DNA of 31,041 bases, taken from positions 1 through 31,041 of the forward strand of contig JAUCBJ010005711.1 in assembly GCA_032718475.1 (NCBI GenBank), written 5' to 3'. Source of the DNA: Nemertoderma westbladi. Its lineage: Eukaryota > Xenacoelomorpha > Nemertodermatida > Nemertodermatidae. Under the pieces are notes generated by a model, which saw nothing but the letters and a program-made list of their open reading frames with translations, made no database searches and was not told where the DNA came from. Shown here piece by piece: positions 11,507-21,256 of this stretch (position 1 is its first letter; each line of letters opens with the position of its first letter). The position numbers and the translations under genes were made by a program.

Positions 11507-11829
11507 AGTAACTATTTTGCTTTAGTTTACTACGGGCAACACGAGATTTCATGATGCATGGTATCTGAGTTCGTCTCCCGATTTGATTTAAACAATTTCG
11601 AAAAAATGCATTACTGTAAGTGTACCGCGCGGAATCCCCCCCCCCCCCATAAACTTTAGCAGTACTCCCTAAAAACCTGCCAACTCTTGTAACTTATAAA
11701 ACTCAACCACTCGGACAGAATAGTTGAATTTCACTAAATTGAAAATGAGTGAAAAAAGCTGTGTTTTCAGCTTACTTTTTTTTTATCGAATAATAGTCTT
11801 TGTTATCAAGTGCTTTTAGAGATAAGGGA
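11507..11829. other. unassigned, with a 13-base poly-C run
   Basis: AT-rich DNA with a run of 13 C at 11636-11648. No gene was recognised. Confidence 0.4.
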
Positions 11830-12285
11830 AATTTTATCACTGCTTTTATTGATGGAGGGCATTTTATCAGTGCTTTTATTGATGCACGGCATTTTATCAG
11901 TGCTTTTAGTGGTGGAAGTAAGACTTTTTACCACAGTTTTTAGTTATGAGGGACAATATCTTACCGTTTTTAGTGATGGTATACTTTTTATCGCTTCTTT
12001 TAGTGATGGGGAGATTTTCATCATTGCTGTAGTAATTAAAGAAATTTTATCACTGCTTTTTTTATTGCTTAATATTTTTTATTGTTGCAAGACATATTAT
12101 AACTGCTTTTATAGTGATGGATGTAAGACTTGTTATTTGACACTAGTTTTAGTGATGTGAGGCGACCTTTTATCACTGGTTTTAGTGATGGTAGACTTTT
12201 TATCACTAATCTAATAAGTGATGGAAAGAATTAATATCGCTACTTTTAGTGATGGAGGGGATTTTATCACAACTTTTAATAATGC
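11830..12285. repeat. degenerate 30-bp tandem repeat
   Basis: Units of the type ATTTTATCACTGCTTTTATT followed by GATGGAGGGC start at 11831, 11861 and 11891 at an exact 30-bp period, then decay. Later recognisable units (TTTTAGTGATGG, TTTTATCAC) run to about 12280. The 116-codon plus-strand frame over it is low-complexity leucine-rich sequence and not a credible gene. It lies 0.5-0.9 kb beyond the Smad4 stop codon and could fall in its 3' UTR or in intergenic DNA. Confidence 0.8.
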
Positions 12286-12761
12286 AATACTTTATATACA
12301 TTCAATTCATTCATTGTTTACAGATTAAATTAGAGAAAATTGGATTTTCAGAAAAATGTTATCATCCAAACCACCTTCACTAACGTAAGTTCACTAAATC
12401 ACATAAAAACAAGTCCAAATATCCGTTTAAATTTAGGCAATATTATTAATACGTTATTATACATTAATAATAATAATATATTGTTAAAAGTCAATTACAA
12501 ATATTTGGTTTATAAGTATATCACAACTCGAAAACAACGGTAGTTTATAAGTAAGTGAAATAAAACTTATAAGGAAATAAACAAACAATTCAAATCCAAA
12601 TTAACAATTCAAAAGTTAGAGTGTAATTGGGTATGCAACGTAGCGACGTAACGTAACGTAGCAACATAACGTAACGGGTTACATATGAGACAACAATTCC
12701 AGCAAAAATGTCAATAAGCAATACATAATGTTATATACAATTTTAAGCTTTTCGAAGATAA
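12286..12761 (-). other. 3' flank or 3' UTR of Smad4
   Basis: This AT-rich stretch lies immediately downstream of the Smad4 stop on the minus strand. No canonical AATAAA was found in the first 450 bases on that strand, so the polyadenylation site could not be placed. A short imperfect tandem of ACGTAACGTAGC occurs near 12639-12675. Confidence 0.4.
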
Positions 12762-13279
12762 TTAATCGCTGATTGAAGGGTATAAGGGGCCTTTAGAATA
12801 GCCAGTGGGCATATCATTAAGCACGGCATCCAATACCTGCAGAGCCCGGTAGAGGTGTATCTCAATCCAGCACGGAGTTTCCTTTATACTGCGTCGATGG
12901 TAGTCGGGACCCCAACCCTTAACGAACGACATCCGCAGGTAACAGAGACGCCTGAGGTCGTCCACCCCGATCCCGGCTAGGGCGGACATCTCCAATGCCG
13001 GGGCTATACCGTCCACCGTCTTCCCTTTCCCTTTAACCGCGTCGGCTTGCAGCTGGGACGCCGCCACCGCAGTTGCTGCCTGCTGCTGCAGCTGCAAGAA
13101 GCATTGGGGCAGATCGAACACCTTGATGAGGGCCCCGGGGTAGATCTTGTGTACAGCGTCCCCGGGGGCCCGTCCCGCCTCCCGGTCTAGGTAGTATGAT
13201 TGTACGAAGACGCAGTGGTCAGACAAACAGCGGACCCAGACGTCCCCCTCCCCGCGCTGCTCCAACTGGATACCTTTAC
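12762..13279 (-). CDS. Smad4: Smad4, last coding exon (C-terminal MH2 domain)
   Basis: This exon encodes residues 499 to about 669, ending at TAA (12762-12764). It begins after a TTTTGTAG acceptor (AG at 13281-13280) and completes a glycine codon split by the intron (phase 1), then reads [20 protein letters not shown]. Family hallmarks follow: [25 protein letters not shown], a glutamine/alanine-rich insert typical of co-SMADs ([20 protein letters not shown]), [25 protein letters not shown] and [21 protein letters not shown]2 mediates trimer formation with receptor-regulated SMADs. There is no C-terminal SSXS phosphorylation motif, as expected of Smad4. The extreme C-terminus is divergent and slightly longer than the vertebrate tail. 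It pairs with the exon at 21257-22748. Confidence 0.95.
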
Positions 13280-13748
13280 CTACAAAATATGAAAATATTG
13301 CTAAATATCAATAAATACATACATTGTTTATTACCGGTACTGTCCATCACATATACAATTATTGAACGTCAATATCACAGCAAGAGATCGGGAAATTATC
13401 GAAAATTTGAATATAGAGTGTGTCTGTGTGTAAATAGTTGGTAAAATCGTTTTGAGAATTACAGCCAATTTCGTACGGATGGGCGTGGCAAATAGCGATG
13501 ATAGTTTATAGGAATTTCACAATCCTATTTGGACGGCAGTAAAACTTCCTTAAACTAAAAATCGAGGAAAATAACAAATGATTAAGAGGAAAGTTAAACA
13601 GTAAATCTATTTATTATACCGTAACGTTGACTCTCGTTTATTGTTTTGGTTAAAATATAATAACATGCTACTGTAACGTATGCCAATGACTAAGAATAAC
13701 GTGCTAATTTAACCTGCTTTAGCGAGATTTGCGTTCCTAAAAACTATA

Positions 13749-14008
13749 TGGGTCAAAATCACTAAAAGTGGCCAAAATTAAGATTGGATTTTCGTCAAAA
13801 AAAAATTTTCTTTAAAAACCTATAAACATATATATTATCATTCGAAAGCTCTTTAAAGAGAATTCGATGAGCACGGCGGTCAGCTATTAAAATTTACTTC
13901 ACTAATTCTATTTGGGTTTTTATGTTAAGCCCCCCCCCCCCCCCCCTGTAATGCCATTTTCGGATAGAAATAGTATAGAGCATTACAGGGGAGACGCATT
14001 ACAGGGGG
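13749..14008. mobile_element. foldback/MITE element, left part (split by LINE)
   Basis: The left end begins GGGTCAAAATCACT followed by a GGCCAAAA motif. The reverse complement of 21101 starts with the same words, so these are terminal inverted repeats of one old element. Toward its centre it has a run of 18 C followed by CTGTAATG (13930-13955), facing CATTACAGGGG (13981-13991): the arms meet around a short loop. The LINE inserted beside this centre. No target duplication of this outer element could be fixed. The arms are diverged, so it is the oldest layer. Confidence 0.6.
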
Positions 14009-14047
14009 CTATTACTAGGATCAGCATGCTGCATTGCAGCTGCATTT

Positions 14048-15665
14048 TTAAGAATGCTGTGCCGGCTTGTCAACAAAATTGCACCGCCACACCTCCCTAT
14101 CACCCATGACATTTGCTAGATCATCCGCATCTTCAAGGTCAGTGTCCTTTAAGATGCGTCTCAAGAAAGTCATGGGCTGTTCACCATGCTTATTCACTCC
14201 ATGAGGCTGCCAAAGTACAGGATTATGCACTGGCTAATCCTCACGGCGAAAGCAATGTCCTGCAAAGCGGAGGCGATTTTGGTCTAGTGTCAAGCTTGGG
14301 GGAACCAATGAGACACCTCCAATGTTATATAGTGTCTGGTTGGAGATGTGTGCATTGTACTTGACACAATGAACCCGGCGTAGCATTCTTGTGAATGTGC
14401 CATCCAGAGATTTGGTGTCCTCAGCAGTTAGAGCCCAGCATGGACTCCCGTAGAGGAGTACTGGAACTACTGCTGCTCTAAATAATCGGACCTTAAGTTT
14501 CCGATTAATTCTCGGTGACTTCCAAATCCTGGAAAGCCTATTCAAGGCTGCCCATGCCTTTCCCTTACGTATTCGAAGGTCCTCACCTGACTTCCGGATC
14601 CATGATCCCAGGTAACAGAAGTCGTCCACATGCTCAAGCATACCATCCTTTGAGCTTATGCTCATCCGATCAGAGACTTGCTGAGGACTTTCAAAGTTAA
14701 CTGTCAAAATTTTGGTCTTTCTGGAGTTAATAAAAAGACCAACACTAGAAGTAGCATGTTCTAATGAGCTGAGGAGCCGTTGGGCTCCCTCTAATGATTC
14801 TGAGAGTACTCCTAAGTCATCAGCAAAGTCTAGATCAGTTAGGTACTTGGCAGGATTTCCTCGACTCCTGGAGCCAGTAGGTGGAGTTATCATCACCCCA
14901 TCAACATTATGATGATCTAAGGACATGCGTAGAACATAGTCAACCATAATAATGAACAAGAATGGTGCAAGTGTGTCTCCTTGGAGGACGCCTCATAACA
15001 CTTCAAATGGTTCTGTGTCACCGTCAACAGTAGACACAAATGTTGTCGAACCATCGTATACTGATCTGATTGCTGCAATAATTTCATCAGGAATCCCATA
15101 TAATGAAAGTATGCTGAACATACGTGAGCGAGAGACTGAATCAAAGGCCTTGAAGAAGTCTACAAAGATAACAGCCAGATGCCTGTCTTTCTTTTTTGTT
15201 AATTCTTCAATTATCCTTCTAAGTGCCAAAATGGGCTCCATGGTCCCACGACCTTTACGGAACCCATTCTGATTTCCACGGAGCAGTTTCTCAATGGGAT
15301 CCCTGATGCGATTTAATAGAATCCTATTTAGATCAATCGAGATCAATGAGATTTCCCGAAAATAACCATAGAGTGTTAGGTTGCCCTTCTTGGGAACTGG
15401 CACCAACTTATTTGTTTTCATTTCTTGTGGGACTCTTGATGTTCGGTACATGTCTACTATGATGGAATAGATGAGCTTTAAACACTCAGGTATTTTAAAG
15501 ACCTCAGGGGGAACACCATCTACTCCACTGGCACGATTGGTCTTAATGCTCTTTGCAGCAGCCTTCACTTCTGCAAAGGATATATCGCCAATGGGAATAT
15601 CTGGGAGTACAGACTCAGACACTTTTACTTCTATAAAGTTATCAGGCAATACCCTGTCATTATGA
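14048..15665 (-). pseudogene. LINE reverse transcriptase domain, inactivated
   Basis: Reverse transcriptase that would copy LINE RNA into the chromosome by target-primed reverse transcription. Visible motifs: NRASGVDGVPPEV, QNGFRKGRGT (palm entry), VDFFKAFDSV (first catalytic Asp near 15160), GVLQGDTLAP, and FADDLG with the catalytic Asp pair at 14827-14816. The thumb-side region follows with YLGSWIRKSGED, RLFRAAVVPVLLYGSPCWALT and a terminal RRILKDTDLEDADDLANVMGDREVW block ending at TGA/TAG near 14048. The frame runs through, apart from two in-frame stops: TGA at 14993-14995, where an Arg codon (CGA) is the likely ancestor, and TAG at 14234-14236, where the short copy at 3492-3860 still has CAG. 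Confidence 0.88.
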
Positions 15666-18141
15666 GGAGCTTTTCAAAGTGGGCTTTCCAACCATAGAGG
15701 CGATCGGCTGGTGATTCAGCCTTAACCTTGGTGGCTGTCGTCAGCATCATTGATGGCATCAACCTGTTGGTTTATTAGCTCCTGTAGATTAACAGAGTAC
15801 TGCCTGTTCAGGGACCTCCTAGATGCAGCCTTAACTGCATTCTTGGCCGATGTAGTCTGTTTGCGTCGGGACTCTTTCTGCGCCTATTTCGGCACTTCTG
15901 AATTTTGTTGTCAGTCCAGGGGGCCCTTTTCCTGTTTCGAGGGTATACAGGAACTGTTTCTGCAGCTGCTAACTTAACTGCTTCTGTAAAGGCAGTATAG
16001 CCCTCACAGTGATCTGCCGCCTCAGAGGCAAGAGCCTCATACCTGTTGCTCAGCTGTAGTGTGAAGCTGGATCTCACACTTGGCTGTTGCAACAGAGAGG
16101 ACCAGTCATGCCGCGGCAAGGCAGATTCCGTTGTTCTGCTCGCACGCAGACTAAGTCTTACCTTGGCCACAATAAGGCGGTGATCACTGGAGAAGGGTCG
16201 AAGTGTAAATGCATTACAGTCTTGTATAGAGCTCCTGTATTTCCTACGAAACAGAATATGGTCTATCTGGGACTTGTGACCACTGGGTCCACTATGAGTC
16301 CATAGCTTTCCAGTTCGCTTCTTGAACTGGGTTCCAGCCGAAAACAATCCATTTCCAGAGATAAAATCCTGAAGATGGACAGAATTTCGGTTAACACTAT
16401 TGCTATAGACCCAGGGCGATGTAGGTGATTGATGCAGACTTGCATTAAAGTCTCCCAGGAACGTTAAGAATGCATGCTGATCCACTCCATCAGTTGCTGC
16501 TTGTAGATTGTGGTAGAAATTTTCCACCTCCTCTACAGGGGCAACACTGTTGGAGAGTAGCACACAATCAGAAGCACCTTAGGAAACTTCTTAGCCAGTC
16601 TTCCAGAATATGAGAAGTTGGATTCATCAATAGACCAATTCCACCATTGCCACTATCATCTGCTGACGCGAGGGCGAGTCGCCAACCGCCCCCCATGTCC
16701 TTAATCAGAACCTCATCAGTCTGTCCAGTCTGCATTCGGTGCTCTTGAACACCCACTGCGCTAAGAGAAAGCTTATCTGCCAAGGCAGTCAGCTCACATT
16801 GTCGCATTGGGGACCCGAGTGTTAGGGTGTTTACTGAAGCTAGTCTAGTGACTTGCCTCACATTCACCAATGGCTTTGTTGGTCGGGGTGGAACATGAGA
16901 GTAGCCTCTAGAGTTGAAACAGAGACCTGTTTTTCTTAATCCCGGTAAACCAGAGCCCAACCCGGAGAATTATTTTGAAAAATACCGGAGACCAGAGCCG
17001 GAGATCAGAGACTTGGCTTATTTTTGTACTTACAATCTGATTACTCCCCTATAGCACAAACAGGTACAAACGGACTGATAACTATTTTTCTATGGTTGAA
17101 TTACAGTAAAGTAAATCCAACCCATTTCAACCCTCACCCATTGTAAGAAAATAAGCGCACGTACAGTTTGGGGGGCTTAATTAATATTAATTTGGTTATT
17201 TGTTTATTAGTTCGTTCTTATTTTGTTATTGTTAATAATATGTTACATAATTTTATTTTGCGCCATAGGTACCGGTACTTTGTTAATTAAAGGAACTTAT
17301 TTTACAATTGTTCAAATCATATACATTTCAATGTACTATAAACTTAGTCATTTACGAATACTTAGTGCACAGGTATAGTACTCTACTCGCCCCATTTACA
17401 AGCCTCGTTACCGTTATGCTCGTTGTCTCCATTTGGTCGTCATATTATCTATCCTATAACAAATTGAATGGAGATCAGCCCTTTCTTTCAGTTTTAAACA
17501 TTAGGAGTGCCCAAATTAGCACCTTTATCCTTAAATAAGAACGACCTTTAGGTGCTAATTTAACTTAAAATTAAACGCACCTTAAATTAATTAAATAGAA
17601 GATTATCGGTACATTTATTAGAAATAGTGTAAAAGTTAATATATAATTGTGTTGAAGTGGTGTATGAAAAATAGTTAAAACTTAAAGTTATAATTAATTG
17701 TAAAAAATTTGTGAAAAATTATCTTTATTTCACATTTTGTGTTGCACAGGATCTATTTTTACATAACTAATTCTAATTTGTAAAATCACTGATCTCTGGG
17801 TGAAATGTCTGTTTTCAATACCCGGGAACCAGAGACCTATCCGGAGACCAAAAAATAGCCCGGAGAATCCAGAGAACAGAGATCAGTTACAGGTCTCTGT
17901 TTCAACTCTAGTAGCCTCCAACTCCAGAATCCCTCTCCCCATCACAATCTGGCCTCCCTGGTGACCCAGGGTTTGGGCCAGAAAGGTCATCAGGAAAGGG
18001 ACTCAAAGAATTGTTGGCTGCTCTCTCTCCAGTAGGGGGTGAGACAGGCAGCCGGTCAGGAGCTACATATATTATAAGGAGAGTGACAAAGCAAACACCC
18101 CGACTTGATAACTTTAAACTACCACTACTTGAATATACTAA
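15666..18141 (-). pseudogene. LINE endonuclease domain and linker, frameshifted and interrupted
   Basis: This is the N-terminal endonuclease that nicks target DNA. Visible in order on the minus strand: a Pro-rich start (17911-18138), VNVRQVTRL...VGVQEHRMQTG with the conserved metal-binding Glu of the QE motif, FLGDFNA (Asp near 16452), SQIDHILF (Asp near 16263) and SSDHRLIVAKV (16188-16180), all of the endonuclease/exonuclease/phosphatase fold. Frameshifts lie near 16565-16600, near 15850 and near 15735, and the hAT-like element splits it at 16901/17911. Codons on either side of that insert join in frame as GVGGY then SHVPP. Confidence 0.85.
16909..17910. mobile_element. non-autonomous hAT-like element, 1002 bp
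   Basis: Perfect 22-bp terminal inverted repeats begin TAGAGTTGAAACAGAGACC at 16909 and end with the reverse complement at 17910. An exact 8-bp duplication GTAGCCTC flanks them (16901-16908 and 17911-17918). The 8-bp duplication and termini of the form YAGNG fit the hAT superfamily. The interior is AT-rich, with no transposase frame. Subterminal CCGGAGACCAGAG-type motifs recur at both ends and may be transposase-binding sites. It sits inside the LINE endonuclease region. Confidence 0.92.
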
Positions 18142-19184
18142 GGGGTCATCCATAAAAGACGTCCGAGAAAATCCCGAATTTTTGGACCCCCCCCCCTCCC
18201 CCCTGTCCGCGAATGTCCGGTTTTTGACCCCCCCCCCTCCGCCCTATTCGGACGTCCGAATTTTAGAAAACATGCATTTAGGTAACATGCATTGCAGACT
18301 CTATTTCACCTGGCAATGCAGACTCTATGACCTCAGGGGAGGCGGATTCTATGATCTGTGGGGAGGCAGACTCCATGATCTGAGGCGATGCTGTCAATGC
18401 ACCTCGTATGGCAGAGGCAGGTTGACCTGTCTCTGCGGATTCTGCAGCACCACATGCGCTGGACTCTGTGGCGCCAATCGAATAAGTTTGGAACATATGC
18501 CATGCATTTATCTTCGCGGCTGATTGGCGGTGTACCAATTCTTGTAATTGTGATTTCTTGGCCAACAGGGCCGCTTTATCTTTTTTGAGCAAGTTCCATT
18601 CTTCTTGCCCCTTTCGGAATTGCTTCTCTCTAGATAACTCGCTATGCGACTTTCTATATAGTTCGATAAATTTATTTTATTCCGACATTGCTGGGAGTTA
18701 TTACCGGTACCGGTAGCCTATTTATCGTGCAGCCTTATGCCTGCCGGGAGTGGGCACTCGTAAAGAATAGGGGACCGCAGTACTGACCAGTACATTATCA
18801 AACTGAAACTACTTATTAGCCAGTATAATATAGCGTTACGGTACGGGCTTAATACATTGTAATACATGATAAACTTCACGTATACTGTACAGTGTACAGG
18901 TACACCCATCAAGGGTTAGGTTGGCCGTCTCCCCAGATTCTGAAACTTGAAACTGAAACGTTTACTTTCACTTTAAATATGCGGGGCCTAGGTGCCCATC
19001 CCAAAGTTAAGTTTAGACTACATTTGGCCATATGGGCTGCAAAGTTGACAATAAAAAATTTAAAAACAGACGTCCGAATTTTGCTACACCCCCCCCCCCC
19101 CCCCCCCCCCCTGTCCGTAAATGTCCGGATTTGGCCGACCCCCCTCCCCCCCCTCTAGCTCGGACGTCTTTTATGGATGACCCC
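18142..19184. mobile_element. non-autonomous PIF/Harbinger-like element, 1043 bp
   Basis: Perfect 26-bp terminal inverted repeats begin GGGGTCATCCATAAAAGACG and continue TCCGAG at both ends. TAA flanks each side (18139-18141 and 19185-19187), which matches the 3-bp TWA target preference of PIF/Harbinger. Long C runs (23 C at 19089-19111) and ACGTCCGAATTTT motifs recur near both ends. No transposase is present. A minus-strand coding remnant lies at about 18278-18670. Removing the element together with one TAA lets the LINE frame continue. Confidence 0.85.
18278..18670 (-). pseudogene. coding-like remnant with 9-residue repeats inside the Harbinger-like element
   Basis: The minus strand reads a charged, helix-prone stretch (EKQFRKGQEEWNLLKKDKAALLAKKSQLQELVHRQ when read from about 18640). 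An Ala/Ser-rich tail follows in which a 9-residue unit of the type ESASPQIIE repeats four to five times, corresponding to a 27-bp DNA repeat at about 18290-18400. It could be the C-terminal coiled coil of a Harbinger accessory (Myb-like) protein or a captured host fragment. I do not recognise the family. No intact start or full domain is visible. Confidence 0.45.
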
Positions 19185-19288
19185 TAACATGCCGTTGGCT
19201 GAAATTTGGACAGCGAAAATGGGAAAGATGGTTCATTCACATTATATCCAGGTTTTTATGATTGGAGCTGTACGTACATCCTAGTTAA

Positions 19289-20657
19289 CACGTTAGCTGC
19301 GGATTGAGCACCGGTGAACATGACCTGAGCAAACCTCTAGTGCGGAGACTATAAGTTGAGCACCGGTGCTCAAATACATTAGCCATTGTCATATTCGGTA
19401 TCTGTGACCTTTGTATGACTCATATATAAATTTTTTTGGGTTTGTGCACCGGTGCACAATCCGCACTACACAAGTGCCAGTGCGGATTGAGCGCCGGTGC
19501 TCAATATTTCCACTTGTATAAATATGGCGGAATTTTTAAAATGCTCTACTGTAGCATTAGCTATTAGGCCTATTTGATTTAGTTCACTGTTAGATAAGCA
19601 ATAACAACTGTTTACTGTTTACTTTTCATGTGTTAATTTATATTTCATGAGCAAATGTGCTGTAACAATAACAATGTTATTTTATATTGTTTTACTTTCT
19701 AAATATTTTTAAAACCCAAATGAGTGATGGTTGGGGGGCGGGGGGGGGGGGGGGGGGGGTCGTTAAACTGCAGACATTATCTACTATGGGGTTACCCCCT
19801 GAAATTTCGAAAGTGGCCAAAAGTAATTTACTAATGTGATGATTATTGGTACAGTTTTGAAAATTGTTAACCCTGTAAGCATGTAATATGAGTAAAATCA
19901 TAAATAATACATAAAATTGTAATGAAATTCAAACCACTATCTCTGGACTGGAAGGAGATATTGAGATGCGGTTTTTTCTATGGTGGTTCTCCATTGTTTT
20001 ATAAATACAATAATAGTGAATTTGAGCACCGGTGCCCAAAGGAATTCCCGCAAAATGTAATTAACAAAAAGTATGTTGTTGAGCACCGGTGCCGGTGCAC
20101 AATCCGCACTAACTAAACGCCAAGCCTCAAATCTTGCCGCAGTCATGGAACAGCACATGGTTGTTCACTGGTGCACAATCCGCAGTTGAAGAACTGCACA
20201 GGAATGTTCACCGGTGCACAATCCGCACTAACTAAACGCCAAGCCTCAAATCTTGCCGCAGTCATGGAACAGCACATGGTTGTTCACTGGTGCACAATCC
20301 GCAGTAACTAAACGCCAAGCCTCAAATCTTGCCGCAGTCATGGAACAGCACATGGTTGTTCACTGGTGCACAATCCGCAGTTGAAGAACTGCACAGGAAT
20401 GTTCACCGGTGCACAATCCGCACTAACTAAACGCCAAGCCTCAAATCTTGCCGCAGTCATGGAACAGCACATGGTTGTTCACTGGTGCACAATCCGCAGT
20501 TGAAGAACTGCACAGGAATGTTCACCGGTGCACAATCCGCACTAACTAAACGCCAAGCCTCAAATCTTGCCGCAGTCATGGAACAGCACATGGTTGTTCA
20601 CCGGTGCACAATCCGCAGTAACAAAGAACCAATGGTTTCAGAGCCGCAGCTAACGTG
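19289..20657. mobile_element. non-autonomous piggyBac-like element with internal satellite, 1369 bp
   Basis: The ends are CACGTTAGCTGCGG and its reverse complement CCGCAGCTAACGTG, each flanked by TTAA (19285-19288 and 20658-20661), the invariant target of piggyBac transposases. Subterminal GAGCACCGGTGCTC-type palindromes and TGCACAATCCGCA repeats are abundant near both ends. There is no transposase frame. A 20-base poly-G run lies at 19740-19759. A 119-bp satellite fills the right third. It inserted into the 5' part of the LINE. Confidence 0.85.
20108..20616. repeat. 119-bp satellite array within the piggyBac-like element
   Basis: Units begin at 20108, 20227, 20303, 20422 and 20541. The spacings are 119, 76, 119 and 119, so the full unit is a 76-bp module plus a 43-bp module and one copy lacks the 43-bp part. 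Copies are almost identical. Every module ends in CACYGGTGCACAATCCGC, the subterminal motif of the host element, which suggests the array grew by duplication of transposon-end sequence. Confidence 0.93.
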
Positions 20658-20687
20658 TTAACCACGTTAAACCACGTGTTAACGGTC

Positions 20688-21101
20688 CATTACAGGGGGG
20701 GCACAAAAAAACAATAAAATTGTCTAATGCTTATTCTTACTGATAGACGTACCTTAGATAAATTGGACAACAATAAATAATATATTAGCTTCCGCAGAAT
20801 TTTACGCTCTTTCAAATGGTATATATATAGATATAAACATATCTGGTTCATTAACATTATAAAATTTAAATGCCTTTAACTATATTGAGTGTCTAAACTG
20901 AAAAATCTGTTTTTTAGAATTCGAGCAGATATTCTGAAAAATTAATACAAGAAAGCGTTGCAAAATAATCGTGACCTATAACACCAAAAAATTCCGGTCA
21001 TTTTAAGATATAAATTATTGGAAATGATCGAGGAAGTCAAACGTTACGGCGTGTCTAATGTTTTTGTTTAGTTTTGGCCAAATTTATAGTGATTTTGACC
21101 C
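20688..21101. mobile_element. foldback/MITE element, right part
   Basis: It continues the element that starts at 13749. It opens with the second copy of the LINE target duplication (CATTACAGGGGG) and ends AGTGATTTTGACCC, the inverted match to 13749. Intermediate similarity to the left arm is patchy (for example TATATATATACCATTTGAAAGAGC on the reverse strand against ATATATATTATCATTCGAAAGCTC), which shows considerable age. Confidence 0.55.
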
Positions 21102-21256
21102 ACATGATATGTTTCAATCACATCCGAAACATATTGTTTTATGTATTATATAGTTGTTTCTCTGATAAGCCATAGAGTAGCCTCTAAGAATATTATAGTA
21201 ATTAATCAATCAATCAATCATTATTATACGGTACCGGTATATAAATAATTCATTAC

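Larger units (their letters stand above)
14009..20687 (-). mobile_element. near full-length LINE (non-LTR retrotransposon), about 3.3 kb when three inserts are subtracted
   Basis: The LINE lies on the minus strand with its 3' end at about 14009, next to a short TAG-type tail. It encodes an apurinic-like endonuclease and a reverse transcriptase in one reading direction. CATTACAGGGGG occurs both at 13997-14008 and at 20688-20699, a 12-base target site duplication. LINE DNA is interrupted by inserts at 16909-17910, 18142-19184 and 19289-20657. Subtracting these leaves about 3.25 kb, a usual size for compact RTE-like or related LINEs. The exact clade is not certain; the C-terminal YLGSWI, RKGKAWAALNRL and LLYGSPCWALT block is typical of a widespread invertebrate/fish family. 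Confidence 0.85.
13280..21256 (-). other. Smad4: Smad4 intron, 7977 bp, phase 1
   Basis: The donor is ATAG|GTAATG at 21257/21256 and the acceptor is TTTTGTAG| at 13280. Joining the exons restores the conserved ARxHIGKG sequence with no frame change. Nearly all of the intron is nested transposon sequence (about 13749-21101). Only 13280-13748 and 21102-21256 look like original intron. The latter includes a short ATCA repeat near 21205. Confidence 0.92.

Noticed and set aside
9531-11525. Long overlapping plus-strand frames in the 17-bp array as genes
   Set aside because: Same explanation: a stop-free repeat unit, with overlapping frames in all phases.
11810-12160. 116-codon hydrophobic frame as a membrane protein
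   Set aside because: It is the translation of a degenerate 30-bp tandem repeat.
13196-13444. Plus-strand 82-codon frame
   Set aside because: It overlaps the Smad4 last exon antisense and the splice acceptor, with no motif.
14515-16305. Plus-strand frames of 60 to 106 codons
   Set aside because: They lie antisense to the LINE endonuclease and reverse transcriptase, whose motifs are clear on the minus strand.
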